From an uncultured Frankineae bacterium (GTDB lineage: Bacteria > Actinomycetota > Actinomycetes > Mycobacteriales > SCTD01), in the NCBI GenBank assembly GCA_902805775.1, contig CADCUB010000105.1, forward strand, positions 1 through 32,546: a stretch of DNA of 32,546 nt. Direction: 5' to 3'. Of the stretch, positions 15,206-24,550 are shown one piece after another; positions within the stretch are counted from its first letter, which is position 1; each line of letters starts with the position of its first letter. The notes below the pieces were generated by a model, which searched no databases, was not told the DNA's origin, and saw only the letters and a list, made by a program, of their open reading frames with translations. The position numbers and the translations under genes were made by a program.

Positions 15206-16206
15206 CGCTCGAGCAGGCGCGCGACGACGCCGGCCGCCCGCCGGGCGCCGTCGTCGTCGACGTCGAGGTGCGTCACCAGCCGCACCCGCTGCGGACCGAC
15301 CACCGACAGCAGCACGCCCTGCTCGCGCGCCGCAGCCGCCAGCGACGGGCCGTCGAAGGCGGTGCCGGTCAGGTCGACCGGCACGATGTTGGTGTCGACC
15401 GGACCGACGCCGAGGGCGTCGGCGATCAGGCCCGCGCGCCGGTGGTCCTCGGCCAGCCGGTCGAGGTGGTGCCGCAGGGCGTACGACCCGGCCGCCGCGA
15501 GCACACCCGCCTGCCGCAGCCCGCCGCCCAGCCGCTTGCGGAGCACCCGCGCCTCGGCGGCACGTGCGGAGTCGGTGACGACGAGCGAGCCGACCGGCGC
15601 CCCGAGTCCCTTGCTGAGGCAGACCGACAGCGTGTCGAAGACCGCCCCGTAGGCCTCCAGCGGGGTCGCCGAGGCCACCGAGGCGTTCCAGATGCGGGCG
15701 CCGTCGCAGTGCAGCGCCATGCCGTGGGTCGCGGTGAGCCGGCGCAGTCCCTGCAGGACCTCCATCGGCTGGACCGCGCCGCCACCCCGGTTGTGGGTCT
15801 GCTCGACGCTGACGGCGCTGGTCGCCACGGTCCCCCAGCCGGCCGGCCGCACCATCGACGCGACCGTCTCGACGTCCATCGGCCCGCCCGGGACGGTGCG
15901 GCTCTGGATGCCACCGTGCTGCGCGGCGCCGCCGTGCTCGTAGGTGACGACGTGGGCATCGGCGTCGCACACGAGCTCCTCCGCCGGGGCCACGACCAGC
16001 CGCAGGCAGATCTGGTTGCCCATGGTGCCGCTCGGCACGAAGACCGCAGCCTCATGACCGAACAGCTCGGCCACCTGCTCCTCGAGGGCGTTGACCGACG
16101 GGTCCTCGCCGTAGACGTCGTCCCCGACCTCGGCGGACGCCATGGCCGCCCGCATCGCCTCGGTCGGTCGGGTGAGGGTGTCGCTGCGCAGGTCGACGGG
16201 CGTCAT
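15202..16206 (-). CDS. ltaE: Low-specificity L-threonine aldolase
   Basis: 334 residues of the PLP fold-type I aldolase family, which splits L-threonine or allo-threonine to glycine and acetaldehyde. The start VDLRSDTLTRPTEAMRAAMA, then VGDDVYGEDPSVNALEEQVA, and FVPSGTMGNQICLRL are diagnostic. VCDADAHVVTYEHGGAA and MALHCDGARIWNASVA lead to SVCLSKGLGAPVGSLVV, where the Lys forms the PLP Schiff base. ATG 16206 is chosen over an in-frame start 7 codons upstream because MTPVDLRSDT is the family N-terminus and a TAGCCT box lies exactly 7 nt before it. It is divergent from the sigma-like membrane protein gene with only 44 bp between starts. Confidence 0.92.
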   Translation of the reverse strand: MTPVDLRSDTLTRPTEAMRAAMASAEVGDDVYGEDPSVNALEEQVAELFGHEAAVFVPSGTMGNQICLRLVVAPAEELVCDADAHVVTYEHGGAAQHGGIQSRTVPGGPMDVETVASMVRPAGWGTVATSAVSVEQTHNRGGGAVQPMEVLQGLRRLTATHGMALHCDGARIWNASVASATPLEAYGAVFDTLSVCLSKGLGAPVGSLVVTDSARAAEARVLRKRLGGGLRQAGVLAAAGSYALRHHLDRLAEDHRRAGLIADALGVGPVDTNIVPVDLTGTAFDGPSLAAAAREQGVLLSVVGPQRVRLVTHLDVDDDGARRAAGVVARLLER

Positions 16207-16213
16207 GGGGACC

Positions 16214-16219
16214 AGGCTA
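16214..16219 (-). promoter_or_regulatory. -10 box of ltaE, leaderless arrangement
   Basis: On the minus strand TAGCCT is followed by GGTCCCC and the ATG at 16206. There is no Shine-Dalgarno sequence. It is one half of a compact divergent promoter pair. Confidence 0.55.
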
Positions 16220-16237
16220 GGCAGCACGTCCGCGCCG

Positions 16238-16243
16238 TACGCT
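16238..16243 (+). promoter_or_regulatory. -10 box of the sigma-like membrane protein gene, leaderless arrangement
   Basis: TACGCT is followed by GACCGGC and GTG at 16251. The geometry equals that of ltaE on the other strand, and the two -10 boxes are only 18 bp apart. Confidence 0.55.
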
Positions 16244-16250
16244 GACCGGC

Positions 16251-17732
16251 GTGGCCCCGCGTGAGCGACCCGACCGCCCGGTCGACCCGGGCGCCGGGCG
16301 GCTGACCGCCGAGGAGCTGCTCGCCGTCGTGCGCGTCCACCTCGACCGCGTCCACGACGCCGTCCGTCGCACGGGCGGACAGGACGGCCCGGACGCCGTC
16401 GAGGTCGTGCGGCGAAGCGCTCTGGCCCTGGTCGACGAGGTGGCCGAGCGCTCCCTCGACGCCGAGCGCGCGGTCGGCGCGTGGTTCCGCCGGGCGCTCG
16501 ACCTGGCCGCGCGCCGTCCGGCGGGGCCGCCGGCCGAGGGCTCCCGTGAGCTCGACGGGGCGCTGGACACCCTGACGCCGGACGCGCGCAGGGCGGTGCT
16601 GCTGCGCGACGCGTACGACCTGCCGCTCGCTGCCGTCGCCACCGCGCTGGGCACCGACGAGCAGGACGCCCTCACCCGGGTGGCGCGCGCCCGGCTGGCG
16701 GTCCCGGCCGCCGGCGCACCGTCCGACGTGCCCGAGCGCGCGGACCGGGACGACCCGCCGGACGTCCTCGACGCTGACCCGCCGACGTGGTCCGGCGGCG
16801 CAGGCCACGCCGACCTGGCCACGCTGGCCCGCCTGGCAGAGGACCGTCCGGTGTCGCCGGCGGACGCCACGGCGCGGCGCCACGTGCTGTCCTGCACGGC
16901 CTGCGGCGGCTCCCTGCAGGGCCAGACGCGCGCGGCGCGCGTGGTGGCCGGCCTGGTGGTCGTGGGTCTGGCCGGCCAGGACCGCGCGGCCCTGCTGACC
17001 GAGGTGGAGCAGCGTGCGCGGGAGCGCCTGCCGACGTCCGGCTCGAGCAGTCGGCGAGCGGAACGGCTCGAGGAGACGACCGGGCCCTTCGTCCTGCCCG
17101 CGTCCGACGGCGGCGCCCCTGTCGAGGACGGTCCACCCGACGTCGCCGAGCAGCCCCGTCGCCTCCTGTCGCCCCTGCTCGTCGTCCTGTCGGTCGTGCT
17201 CGCCGCGCTCGCCGGGGTGGGGGCCGGGCTGCTCCTCGACTCGCGGGAGCAGTCCCAGCGGCGGGCCGCCTCGCAGGGGCAGCTGGTGGGCGACGTGCGC
17301 CTGATCACGCCGCAGCCCTCGCCGCCCACGACCCTGCCGTCACCGCCGACCGTGCAGCAGCAGCGGCCGCGCACGACCGTCGTGGTCGTGCCGCCGTCCC
17401 CGCTGCCGCCGCCCTCGCCGTCCCCCACGCCCAGCCCGACGCCGACGACGCCCGTCGCACCGGCGGTCGCGCTCCAGCCGGCGTCCGGACCGGCCGGGAC
17501 GGAGCTCACCGTCGCGGGCAGCGGCTTCCCTGCCGGCGCCGACGTGCGCCTGGTCCTGCTCGACCCGGCGGGAGAGCCGACCGGCGCCGCAGCCGACGCC
17601 GCCGCGGACGCGACCGGCGCCCTGACCGCCACCCTGACCGCCGACCCGGCTGCCCAGGCCGGCGAGCACGTCGTGCTCGCCACGGCCGGCGAGCTGACCG
17701 CCCGGGCGACGTTCACCGTCGAGGCGCCGTAG
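16251..17732 (+). CDS. Membrane-spanning sigma-factor-like protein with zinc-finger motif and extracellular domain
   Basis: 493 residues with an unusual domain order. Residues 20-90 are helical and loosely resemble a degenerate sigma region 2. Residues 101-150 (LDGALDTLTPDARRAVLLRD, AYDLPLAAVATALGTDEQDA, LTRVARARLA) look like sigma-70 region 4 with its helix-turn-helix. H211-x3-C215-x2-C218 in RRHVLSCTACGGS is the core of a zf-HC2/ZAS anti-sigma motif. One transmembrane helix spans about 305-329 (LLSPLLVVLSVVLAALAGVG). Then come a Pro/Ser/Thr stalk (353-405) and an Ig-like C-terminal domain (about 404-493) with ALQPASGPAGTELTVAGSGF, resembling IPT/TIG repeats. By topology the DNA-binding part is cytoplasmic and the last domain outside. 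Transmembrane signalling to transcription is an inference. No separate anti-sigma gene is adjacent. Confidence 0.75.
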   Translation: MAPRERPDRPVDPGAGRLTAEELLAVVRVHLDRVHDAVRRTGGQDGPDAVEVVRRSALALVDEVAERSLDAERAVGAWFRRALDLAARRPAGPPAEGSRELDGALDTLTPDARRAVLLRDAYDLPLAAVATALGTDEQDALTRVARARLAVPAAGAPSDVPERADRDDPPDVLDADPPTWSGGAGHADLATLARLAEDRPVSPADATARRHVLSCTACGGSLQGQTRAARVVAGLVVVGLAGQDRAALLTEVEQRARERLPTSGSSSRRAERLEETTGPFVLPASDGGAPVEDGPPDVAEQPRRLLSPLLVVLSVVLAALAGVGAGLLLDSREQSQRRAASQGQLVGDVRLITPQPSPPTTLPSPPTVQQQRPRTTVVVVPPSPLPPPSPSPTPSPTPTTPVAPAVALQPASGPAGTELTVAGSGFPAGADVRLVLLDPAGEPTGAAADAAADATGALTATLTADPAAQAGEHVVLATAGELTARATFTVEAP

Positions 17733-17735
17733 CCC

Positions 17736-19275
<1,540 letters not shown>

Positions 19276-20301
19276 TCAGCCGAAGAAGACCTCGGCCTCG
19301 GCGTAGCGCTCGACCGGCACGGTCTTGAGCTCCTTGGTCGCCTCCTGCAGCGGCACGCGGACGATGTCGGTGCCCTGCAGCGCGACCATCACGCCGCTGA
19401 CGCCCTCGTGCACGGCGTCGGCAGCGGCCAGGCCGAAGCGGGTGGCGAGCACGCGGTCGTACGCCGTGGGCGTGCCGCCGCGCTGCACGTGGCCGAGCAC
19501 CGTCTGCCGCGACTCGTAGCCGGTGCGGGCCTGGATCTCGCGCTCGAGCACCTGGCCGATGCCGCCGAGGCGGACGTGGCCGAAGGCGTCGAGGTCGCCG
19601 GTCTGCAGCGCGAGCGTGCCCTCCTTGGGCTGGGCCCCCTCGGCGACGACCAGGATCGGCGCGAACTGCCGGGCGAAGCGTGCCTCGACGTACTCGCAGA
19701 CCTTGTCGATGTCGAACGGCCGCTCGGGGATGAGGATGACGTTGGCCCCGCCGGCCAGGCCGGAGTGCAGCGCGATCCAGCCGGCGTGCCGGCCCATGAC
19801 CTCGACGATGAGCGCCCGGTGGTGCGACTCGGCCGTGGTGTGCAGGCGGTCGATGGCGTCGACCGCGATCTGCACGGCGGTGTCGAAGCCGAAGGTGTAG
19901 TCGGTCGCGTTGAGGTCGTTGTCGATCGTCTTCGGCACCCCGACGACGGTCAGCCCGGCCGCCGCGAGCTGCGTCGCGACGCCGAGCGTGTCCTCACCGC
20001 CGATGGCGATCAGGGCGTCCACGCCGGCCGCCTGCAGGTTGTCGCGGACGCGCTCGACGCCGTTCTCGACCTTCATGACGTTGGTGCGGCTGCTGCCGAG
20101 GATGGTGCCGCCGCGCGGGAGGATGCCGCGGGTCTGCTCGACGCCGAGCTCCATCGTCAGGCCCTCGAGCGGTCCCTTCCAGCCGTCGCGGAAGCCCACG
20201 AACTGGTGCCCGTGCACCTCCACGCCCTTGCGGACCACCGCCCGGATGACCGCGTTGAGTCCCGGGCAGTCGCCCCCGCCCGTCAGCACACCGATCCGCA
20301 T
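19276..20301 (-). CDS. pfkA: 6-phosphofructokinase with pyrophosphate-type active-site residues
   Basis: 341 residues of the PFK family (fructose 6-phosphate to fructose 1,6-bisphosphate). Motifs: MRIGVLTGGGDCPGLNAVIR, GGTILGSSRTN, IGGEDTLGVAT (100-110), VPKTIDNDLNATDYTFGFDT (122-141), AESHHRALIVEVMGRHAGWI and TVLGHVQRGGTPTAYDRVLA. Position 104 is Asp and position 124 is Lys. In this family Gly at 104 goes with ATP use, and Asp104 together with Lys124 is the signature of pyrophosphate-dependent enzymes. M. tuberculosis PfkA has GGEGT at that point. The enzyme may therefore use PPi and run reversibly; the residues are read directly, the donor is inferred. ATG 20301 has a GGGGAGG ribosome binding site and a TACCCT -10 box. 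Confidence 0.93.
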   Translation of the reverse strand: MRIGVLTGGGDCPGLNAVIRAVVRKGVEVHGHQFVGFRDGWKGPLEGLTMELGVEQTRGILPRGGTILGSSRTNVMKVENGVERVRDNLQAAGVDALIAIGGEDTLGVATQLAAAGLTVVGVPKTIDNDLNATDYTFGFDTAVQIAVDAIDRLHTTAESHHRALIVEVMGRHAGWIALHSGLAGGANVILIPERPFDIDKVCEYVEARFARQFAPILVVAEGAQPKEGTLALQTGDLDAFGHVRLGGIGQVLEREIQARTGYESRQTVLGHVQRGGTPTAYDRVLATRFGLAAADAVHEGVSGVMVALQGTDIVRVPLQEATKELKTVPVERYAEAEVFFG

Positions 20302-20333
20302 CCGAAGCCTCCCCGCCCGTCGAGTCCGGGGGC

Positions 20334-20339
20334 AGGGTA
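20334..20339 (-). promoter_or_regulatory. -10 box of the phosphofructokinase gene
   Basis: On the minus strand TACCCT lies 32 nt before ATG 20301, giving a leader of about 25 nt that includes the Shine-Dalgarno sequence GGGGAGG. No clear -35 was seen. Confidence 0.4.
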
Positions 20340-20372
20340 GTGCGCGGGCCCGGGCGCTCCGGCAGCAGGCCG

Positions 20373-20864
20373 TCAGACCTCCAGACCCAGGCGGTACGCG
20401 CGCTCGGCGAGCGCCTCCCAGCGCGTGCGGACGTGGCGCGCGTCGTCGAGGGCGTGGTGCAGTCCCGACGGCTGGGCCGGCAGGGGTGGCCGCCCGAGGT
20501 GCTCCCAGAGCTGCCGCACGTCCATGGTGAAGCGCGGCACCACCCGCGGCAGCTCCGGCATCGAGCCCCACAGCTGGCACAGCGCGACGTGGTCGTAGGC
20601 GCCGTACCACGCCCACAGCACGGGCTCCTCGCCGAGGAACTCCAGCAGCGCGTCGCGCAGCTGCGCCCGGGTCATCCACGCGGGGTCGCCCGGTGGGGGC
20701 AGCTGGGGCAGGACGTTCACCTTGACCCAGGGGTGCGCGGCGTCCGGGTCGAACTCCGACGAGACGCCGTAGAGCTCCCGCCCGTCCTCGGCCACGGCGC
20801 CGAGCGAGACCAGCCCGATGTCGGGGGCGGTCGTGGAGAACTCGGCGTCGTACCAGACCCTCAT
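20373..20864 (-). CDS. Rv2179c-type 3'-5' exoribonuclease
   Basis: 163 residues of the DEDDh exonuclease superfamily. Exo I is MRVWYDAEFSTTAPDIGLVS (Asp-x-Glu); the middle contains LYGVSSEFDPDAAHPWVKVN, then VLPQLPPP; Exo II is VLWAWYGAYDHVALCQLWGS; Exo III is LHHALDDARHVRTRW with His and the final Asp. These segments match M. tuberculosis Rv2179c (YDTEF..., WAWVGAYDHVALCQLWG, HDALVDARDQ), shown to be a 3' exoribonuclease. ATG 20864 is chosen to match that N-terminus and has GATGGAG upstream; ATG 20873, three codons earlier, is possible. It lies upstream of the phosphofructokinase gene on the same strand and is divergent from the NAGGN operon. Confidence 0.88.
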   Translation of the reverse strand: MRVWYDAEFSTTAPDIGLVSLGAVAEDGRELYGVSSEFDPDAAHPWVKVNVLPQLPPPGDPAWMTRAQLRDALLEFLGEEPVLWAWYGAYDHVALCQLWGSMPELPRVVPRFTMDVRQLWEHLGRPPLPAQPSGLHHALDDARHVRTRWEALAERAYRLGLEV

Positions 20865-20968
20865 GCGCTCCATCGTGCCGTGTTGCATGCGTGCGAAGAT
20901 CATGTTTCGTGCGTTTGCCTCGCAGGAGGGCGTGCAAGGGTCGAGGCAGTCGACGACAGGGGACGCTC

Positions 20969-22759
20969 GTGTGCGGCTTCAGCGGCGAGGTGCGTCGCGA
21001 CGGACGTCCGGCCGACGTGGCGGCCGTGGCCCGGATGACCGCGACGATGTCCGACCGCGGCCCCGACGGCACCGGCGTGTGGTCGGCCGGCGGGGTGGCG
21101 CTCGGCCACCGCAGGCTCAAGATCGTCGACCTGTCGGAGCACGCTGCACAGCCGATGGTCGACCCCGACCTCGGGCTGACCATCGCCTTCAACGGGATGG
21201 TCTACAACTACCCCGACCTGCGGCGACAGCTGCTCGGCGAGGGCTACCGCTTCTTCTCCACGAGCGACACCGAGGTGGTGCTCAAGGCCTACGCCCACTG
21301 GGGCGAGGACTTCGTCGACCACCTGATCGGCATGTTCGCCTGCGCCGTCGTCGAGCGGGACAGCGGGCGGGTGGTGCTCGCGCGCGACCGGCTCGGCATC
21401 AAGCCGCTGTACGTCGCGGAGGTCGCCGGGGCGCTGCGCTTCGCCAGCACGCTGCCCGCGCTGCTCGCCGGCGGGGGCGTCGACACCAGCCTGGACCGGG
21501 CCGCGCTGCACAGCTACCTGAGCTTCCACTCCGTCGTGCCGGCCCCGCGCACGGTGCTGACGGGGGTCCGCAAGCTGCCCCCCGCCACCGTACGGGTGGT
21601 CGAGGCCGACGGGACGAGCCGCGACCGGACCTTCTGGGCGCCGCCGTACGCCCGCGACCCCGACAAGGCCGGCTGGTCGGCGCACGACTGGGAGGAGGCG
21701 GTCCTCGACGCCCTGCGGGTCGCTGTGCGCCGGCGGATGGTCGCCGACGTCGAGGTCGGGGTGCTGCTGTCGGGGGGCGTCGACTCCAGCCTGGTGGTCG
21801 GGCTGCTGGCCGAGCAGGGACAGGCGGACCTGCGCACCTTCAGCATCGGCTTCGACGCGGTCGGCGGTCGCAGCGGCGATGAGTTCGCCTACAGCGACCT
21901 CGTGGCGCAGCGCTTCGAGACCAAGCACCTGCAGCTGCGCGTGCCGCCGACGGAGGTCCTGCCGGCGCTCGACCGGGCGGTGGCCGCGATGGCCGAGCCG
22001 ATGGTGAGCCACGACGTCGTGGCCTTCTACCTGCTGTCGCAGGAGGTGTCGAAGCACGTCCGGGTCGTGCAGTCGGGGCAGGGCGCCGACGAGGTGTTCG
22101 CCGGCTACCACTGGTACCCGCCGATGCTCGGCGCGCAGGACCCGGTCTCCACCTACGCGACGGCCTTCTTCGACCGCGACGACGCCGGGGTGCGTGCGCT
22201 GCTCGATCCCGAGTGGCACCTGTCCCCCGAGGACGGGGGCGCGGACGAGAGCCGGCGCTTCGTCGAGGAGCACTTCTCCCGCCCGCACGCCGACACCCCG
22301 CTCGACCGGGCGCTGCGCCTGGACACCGAGGTCATGCTGGTGGACGACCCCGTCAAGCGGGTCGACAACACCACGATGGCCTTCGGGCTCGAGGCCCGCG
22401 TGCCCTTCCTCGACCACGAGCTGGTCGAGCTCGCGGCGCAGTGCCCCCCGGAGCTCAAGCTGGCCCACGGCGGCAAGGGCGTGCTCAAGCAGGCCGCGCG
22501 CCGGGTGATCCCGAGCGAGGTCATCGACCGGCCCAAGGGCTACTTCCCGGTCCCGGCGCTGACCCACCTCGAGGGCGGCTTCCTCGACCGGGTGCGCGAG
22601 TCCCTGACGTCGTCCGCGGCTCGGTCGCGCGGGCTGTTCCGGCCGGAGGCGGTCGACCGCCTGCTCGCCGACCCGAACGGCGCGCTCACCCCGCTCGGCG
22701 GCAACCCGCTGTGGCAGCTGGCCCTGCTCGAGATGTGGCTGCAGGGCCGGGGGCTCTGA
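20969..22759 (+). CDS. asnO: N-acetylglutaminylglutamine amidotransferase (asparagine-synthase family)
   Basis: 596 residues. After GTG 20969 the second residue is Cys (MCGFSGEVRRDGRPAD), the N-terminal nucleophile of class II glutamine amidotransferases, which fixes the start; AGGGGAC is the ribosome binding site. The glutaminase domain has MSDRGPDGTGVW, GHRRLKIVDLSEHAAQPM and FNGMVYNYPDLRRQL. The synthetase domain has the PP-loop VLLSGGVDSSLVVGLLAEQ (about 265-283), VVQSGQGADEVFAGYHWYPP and VDNTTMAFGLEARVPFLDHE. The next genes, a GNAT/ATP-grasp fusion and an M42 hydrolase, form the conserved trio of NAGGN biosynthesis. This enzyme would amidate the C-terminus of N-acetyl-Gln-Gln. It is first in the operon. 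It could be mistaken for AsnB, but the context argues otherwise. Confidence 0.88.
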   Translation: MCGFSGEVRRDGRPADVAAVARMTATMSDRGPDGTGVWSAGGVALGHRRLKIVDLSEHAAQPMVDPDLGLTIAFNGMVYNYPDLRRQLLGEGYRFFSTSDTEVVLKAYAHWGEDFVDHLIGMFACAVVERDSGRVVLARDRLGIKPLYVAEVAGALRFASTLPALLAGGGVDTSLDRAALHSYLSFHSVVPAPRTVLTGVRKLPPATVRVVEADGTSRDRTFWAPPYARDPDKAGWSAHDWEEAVLDALRVAVRRRMVADVEVGVLLSGGVDSSLVVGLLAEQGQADLRTFSIGFDAVGGRSGDEFAYSDLVAQRFETKHLQLRVPPTEVLPALDRAVAAMAEPMVSHDVVAFYLLSQEVSKHVRVVQSGQGADEVFAGYHWYPPMLGAQDPVSTYATAFFDRDDAGVRALLDPEWHLSPEDGGADESRRFVEEHFSRPHADTPLDRALRLDTEVMLVDDPVKRVDNTTMAFGLEARVPFLDHELVELAAQCPPELKLAHGGKGVLKQAARRVIPSEVIDRPKGYFPVPALTHLEGGFLDRVRESLTSSAARSRGLFRPEAVDRLLADPNGALTPLGGNPLWQLALLEMWLQGRGL

Positions 22760-22774
22760 CGTGCCGGCGCCGAC

Positions 22775-24550
22775 ATGAGCCCGGGCGGCACGACCCCTCG
22801 ACCGGCCGAGGACGGTCCGGCGTCGGGGCTGTCGGGCTTCAGCACGCGCTGGCACCGGCTGTCGGCGCAGCTGCCGGACGGGGTGGCCGCCGACGTGGTG
22901 CTCGAGTGCGGCTGGGGCCGGATCGTCTTCGGGCAGACCTTCACCTCCGCCGAGCGGCTGCGGGCGGCACTGCGCGGCGAGGAGAGCGGCCGGCGCGACA
23001 TCTGCATCTACCCGCGCGAGCCCCACGTGCTGGTCGCGCAGGCTCCGCACGAGCTGTTCCTGGACCCCTCCCACACCTACCGGCTCGACCTGGCCGCCTA
23101 CCGGCCCGCTCCCCCGACGAGCGCGGCGGTCGTCCGCGAGCTGCGCGACCGGCGCGACGCTGAGGCGGTCAACGCCGTCTACGCCACCGCCGGCATGCTG
23201 CGCGCCGACCCGGCGCTGCTGCTCGGCAACGCGGCCGGAACGGTCTTCACCTACCTCGTCGCCGAGGAGCCGGGAACGGGGCGCGTCGTCGGCACGGTCA
23301 CCGGCGTCGACCACGCCGAGGCCTTCGGCGACCCCGAGCGCGGCACGAGCCTGTGGTGCCTGGCCGTCGACCCGCAGGCCCGGCTCGCGGGCGTCGGCGA
23401 GCACCTCACCCGCGCGCTGGCCGAGCACTTCGCGGCGCGGGGGCGCGCGTACGTCGACCTGTCGGTGCTGCACGACAACCGCAGGGCGATCAGCCTGTAC
23501 GAGCGGGTCGGCTTCGTCCGGGTGCCCGTGCTGGCCCTCAAGCGCAAGAACACGATCAACGAGCGGCTGTTCGTCGGTCCGCCGGCCGAGGACTACCAGC
23601 GCCTCAACCCGTACGCGCGGATCATCGCCGACGAGGCCCGCCGGCGCGGCATCGGCGTGGAGGTCCTCGACGCCGCCTGGGGCGAGCTGCGGCTCTGGCA
23701 CGCCGGCCGCTCGATCGTCACCCGCGAGTCGCTGTCGGAGCTGACCACGGCGGTCGCGATGTCGCGCTGCGACGACAAGCGCGTCACCCGCCGCATCGCC
23801 GAGCGCGCAGGACTGCGGGTGCCTCGCGGCGGACCGGCCACCGGCGACGACGCCGATGCCGCCTTCCTGGCCGAGGTCGGCGCGCTGGTCGTCAAGCCCG
23901 CCCGCGGGGAGCAGGGCAACGGCATCACCGTCGGGGTGACCGAGCCCGACGAGCTGGTCCGCGCCGTCCGGCTGGCGCGGTCGTACTGCCCCGACGTGCT
24001 GCTCGAGGAGCTCGTGCCGGGTCAGGACCTGCGGGTGGTGGTCATCGACCACGCGGTGGTGGCCGCGGCCGTCCGCAAGCCGGCCTCGGTGATCGGCGAC
24101 GGGACGAGCTGCGTGCGCGACCTCATCGCCGCGCAGAGCCGCCGCCGGGCGGCGGCCACCGGCGGCGAGTCGCGCATCCCGATGGACGAGGGCACCGAGG
24201 CGACGGTGCGCGCGCACGGTCGCGACATGGACGACGTGCTGCCCGTCGGCGAGGAGCTGGAGGTGCGGCGCACCGCCAACCTCCACACCGGTGGCACGAT
24301 CCACGACGTGACCGCCTCCCTGCACCCTGCCCTCGTGACCGCCGCGGTGCGCGCCAGCCGCGCCCTCGACATCCCCGTGACGGGTCTGGACTTCCTCGTC
24401 CCGGACGTCGCCGGCCCGGACCACGTGCTCATCGAGGCCAACGAGCGGCCGGGCCTGGCGAACCACTCCCCGCAGCCGACGGCCGAGCGCTTCGTCGACC
24501 TGCTGTTCCCCGAGACGGCAGCAGCGCCGACTCCGTACCGCGCTCGATGA
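22775..24550 (+). CDS. ngg: N-acetylglutaminylglutamine synthetase (GNAT / ATP-grasp fusion)
   Basis: 591 residues. Residues 1-115 are an N-terminal region specific to the family. Residues 118-257 are a GNAT acetyltransferase with LWCLAVDPQARLAGVGEHLT (acetyl-CoA loop) and DLSVLHDNRRAISLYERVGF. Residues about 295-585 are a cyanophycin-synthetase-like ATP-grasp with SRCDDKRVTRRIAERAGLRV, ALVVKPARGEQGNGITVGV, VLLEELVPGQDLRVVVI, ASVIGDGTSCVRDLI and FLVPDVAGPDHVLIEANERP. Such fusions acetylate glutamine and ligate a second glutamine, giving the dipeptide that the upstream amidotransferase caps. The start is ATG 22775, 15 nt after asnO; the stop overlaps the start of the next gene (ATGA). It acts in the cytoplasm in osmoprotectant synthesis. 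Confidence 0.88.
   Translation: MSPGGTTPRPAEDGPASGLSGFSTRWHRLSAQLPDGVAADVVLECGWGRIVFGQTFTSAERLRAALRGEESGRRDICIYPREPHVLVAQAPHELFLDPSHTYRLDLAAYRPAPPTSAAVVRELRDRRDAEAVNAVYATAGMLRADPALLLGNAAGTVFTYLVAEEPGTGRVVGTVTGVDHAEAFGDPERGTSLWCLAVDPQARLAGVGEHLTRALAEHFAARGRAYVDLSVLHDNRRAISLYERVGFVRVPVLALKRKNTINERLFVGPPAEDYQRLNPYARIIADEARRRGIGVEVLDAAWGELRLWHAGRSIVTRESLSELTTAVAMSRCDDKRVTRRIAERAGLRVPRGGPATGDDADAAFLAEVGALVVKPARGEQGNGITVGVTEPDELVRAVRLARSYCPDVLLEELVPGQDLRVVVIDHAVVAAAVRKPASVIGDGTSCVRDLIAAQSRRRAAATGGESRIPMDEGTEATVRAHGRDMDDVLPVGEELEVRRTANLHTGGTIHDVTASLHPALVTAAVRASRALDIPVTGLDFLVPDVAGPDHVLIEANERPGLANHSPQPTAERFVDLLFPETAAAPTPYRAR

Noticed and set aside
20900-24466. Very long open frame of about 1188 codons antisense to asnO and ngg
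   Set aside because: High GC in third codon positions removes stops from the antisense frame. Its translation is low-complexity (His/Arg/Gly/Val/Asp) with no family motif, while the plus strand holds two complete enzymes with catalytic residues.
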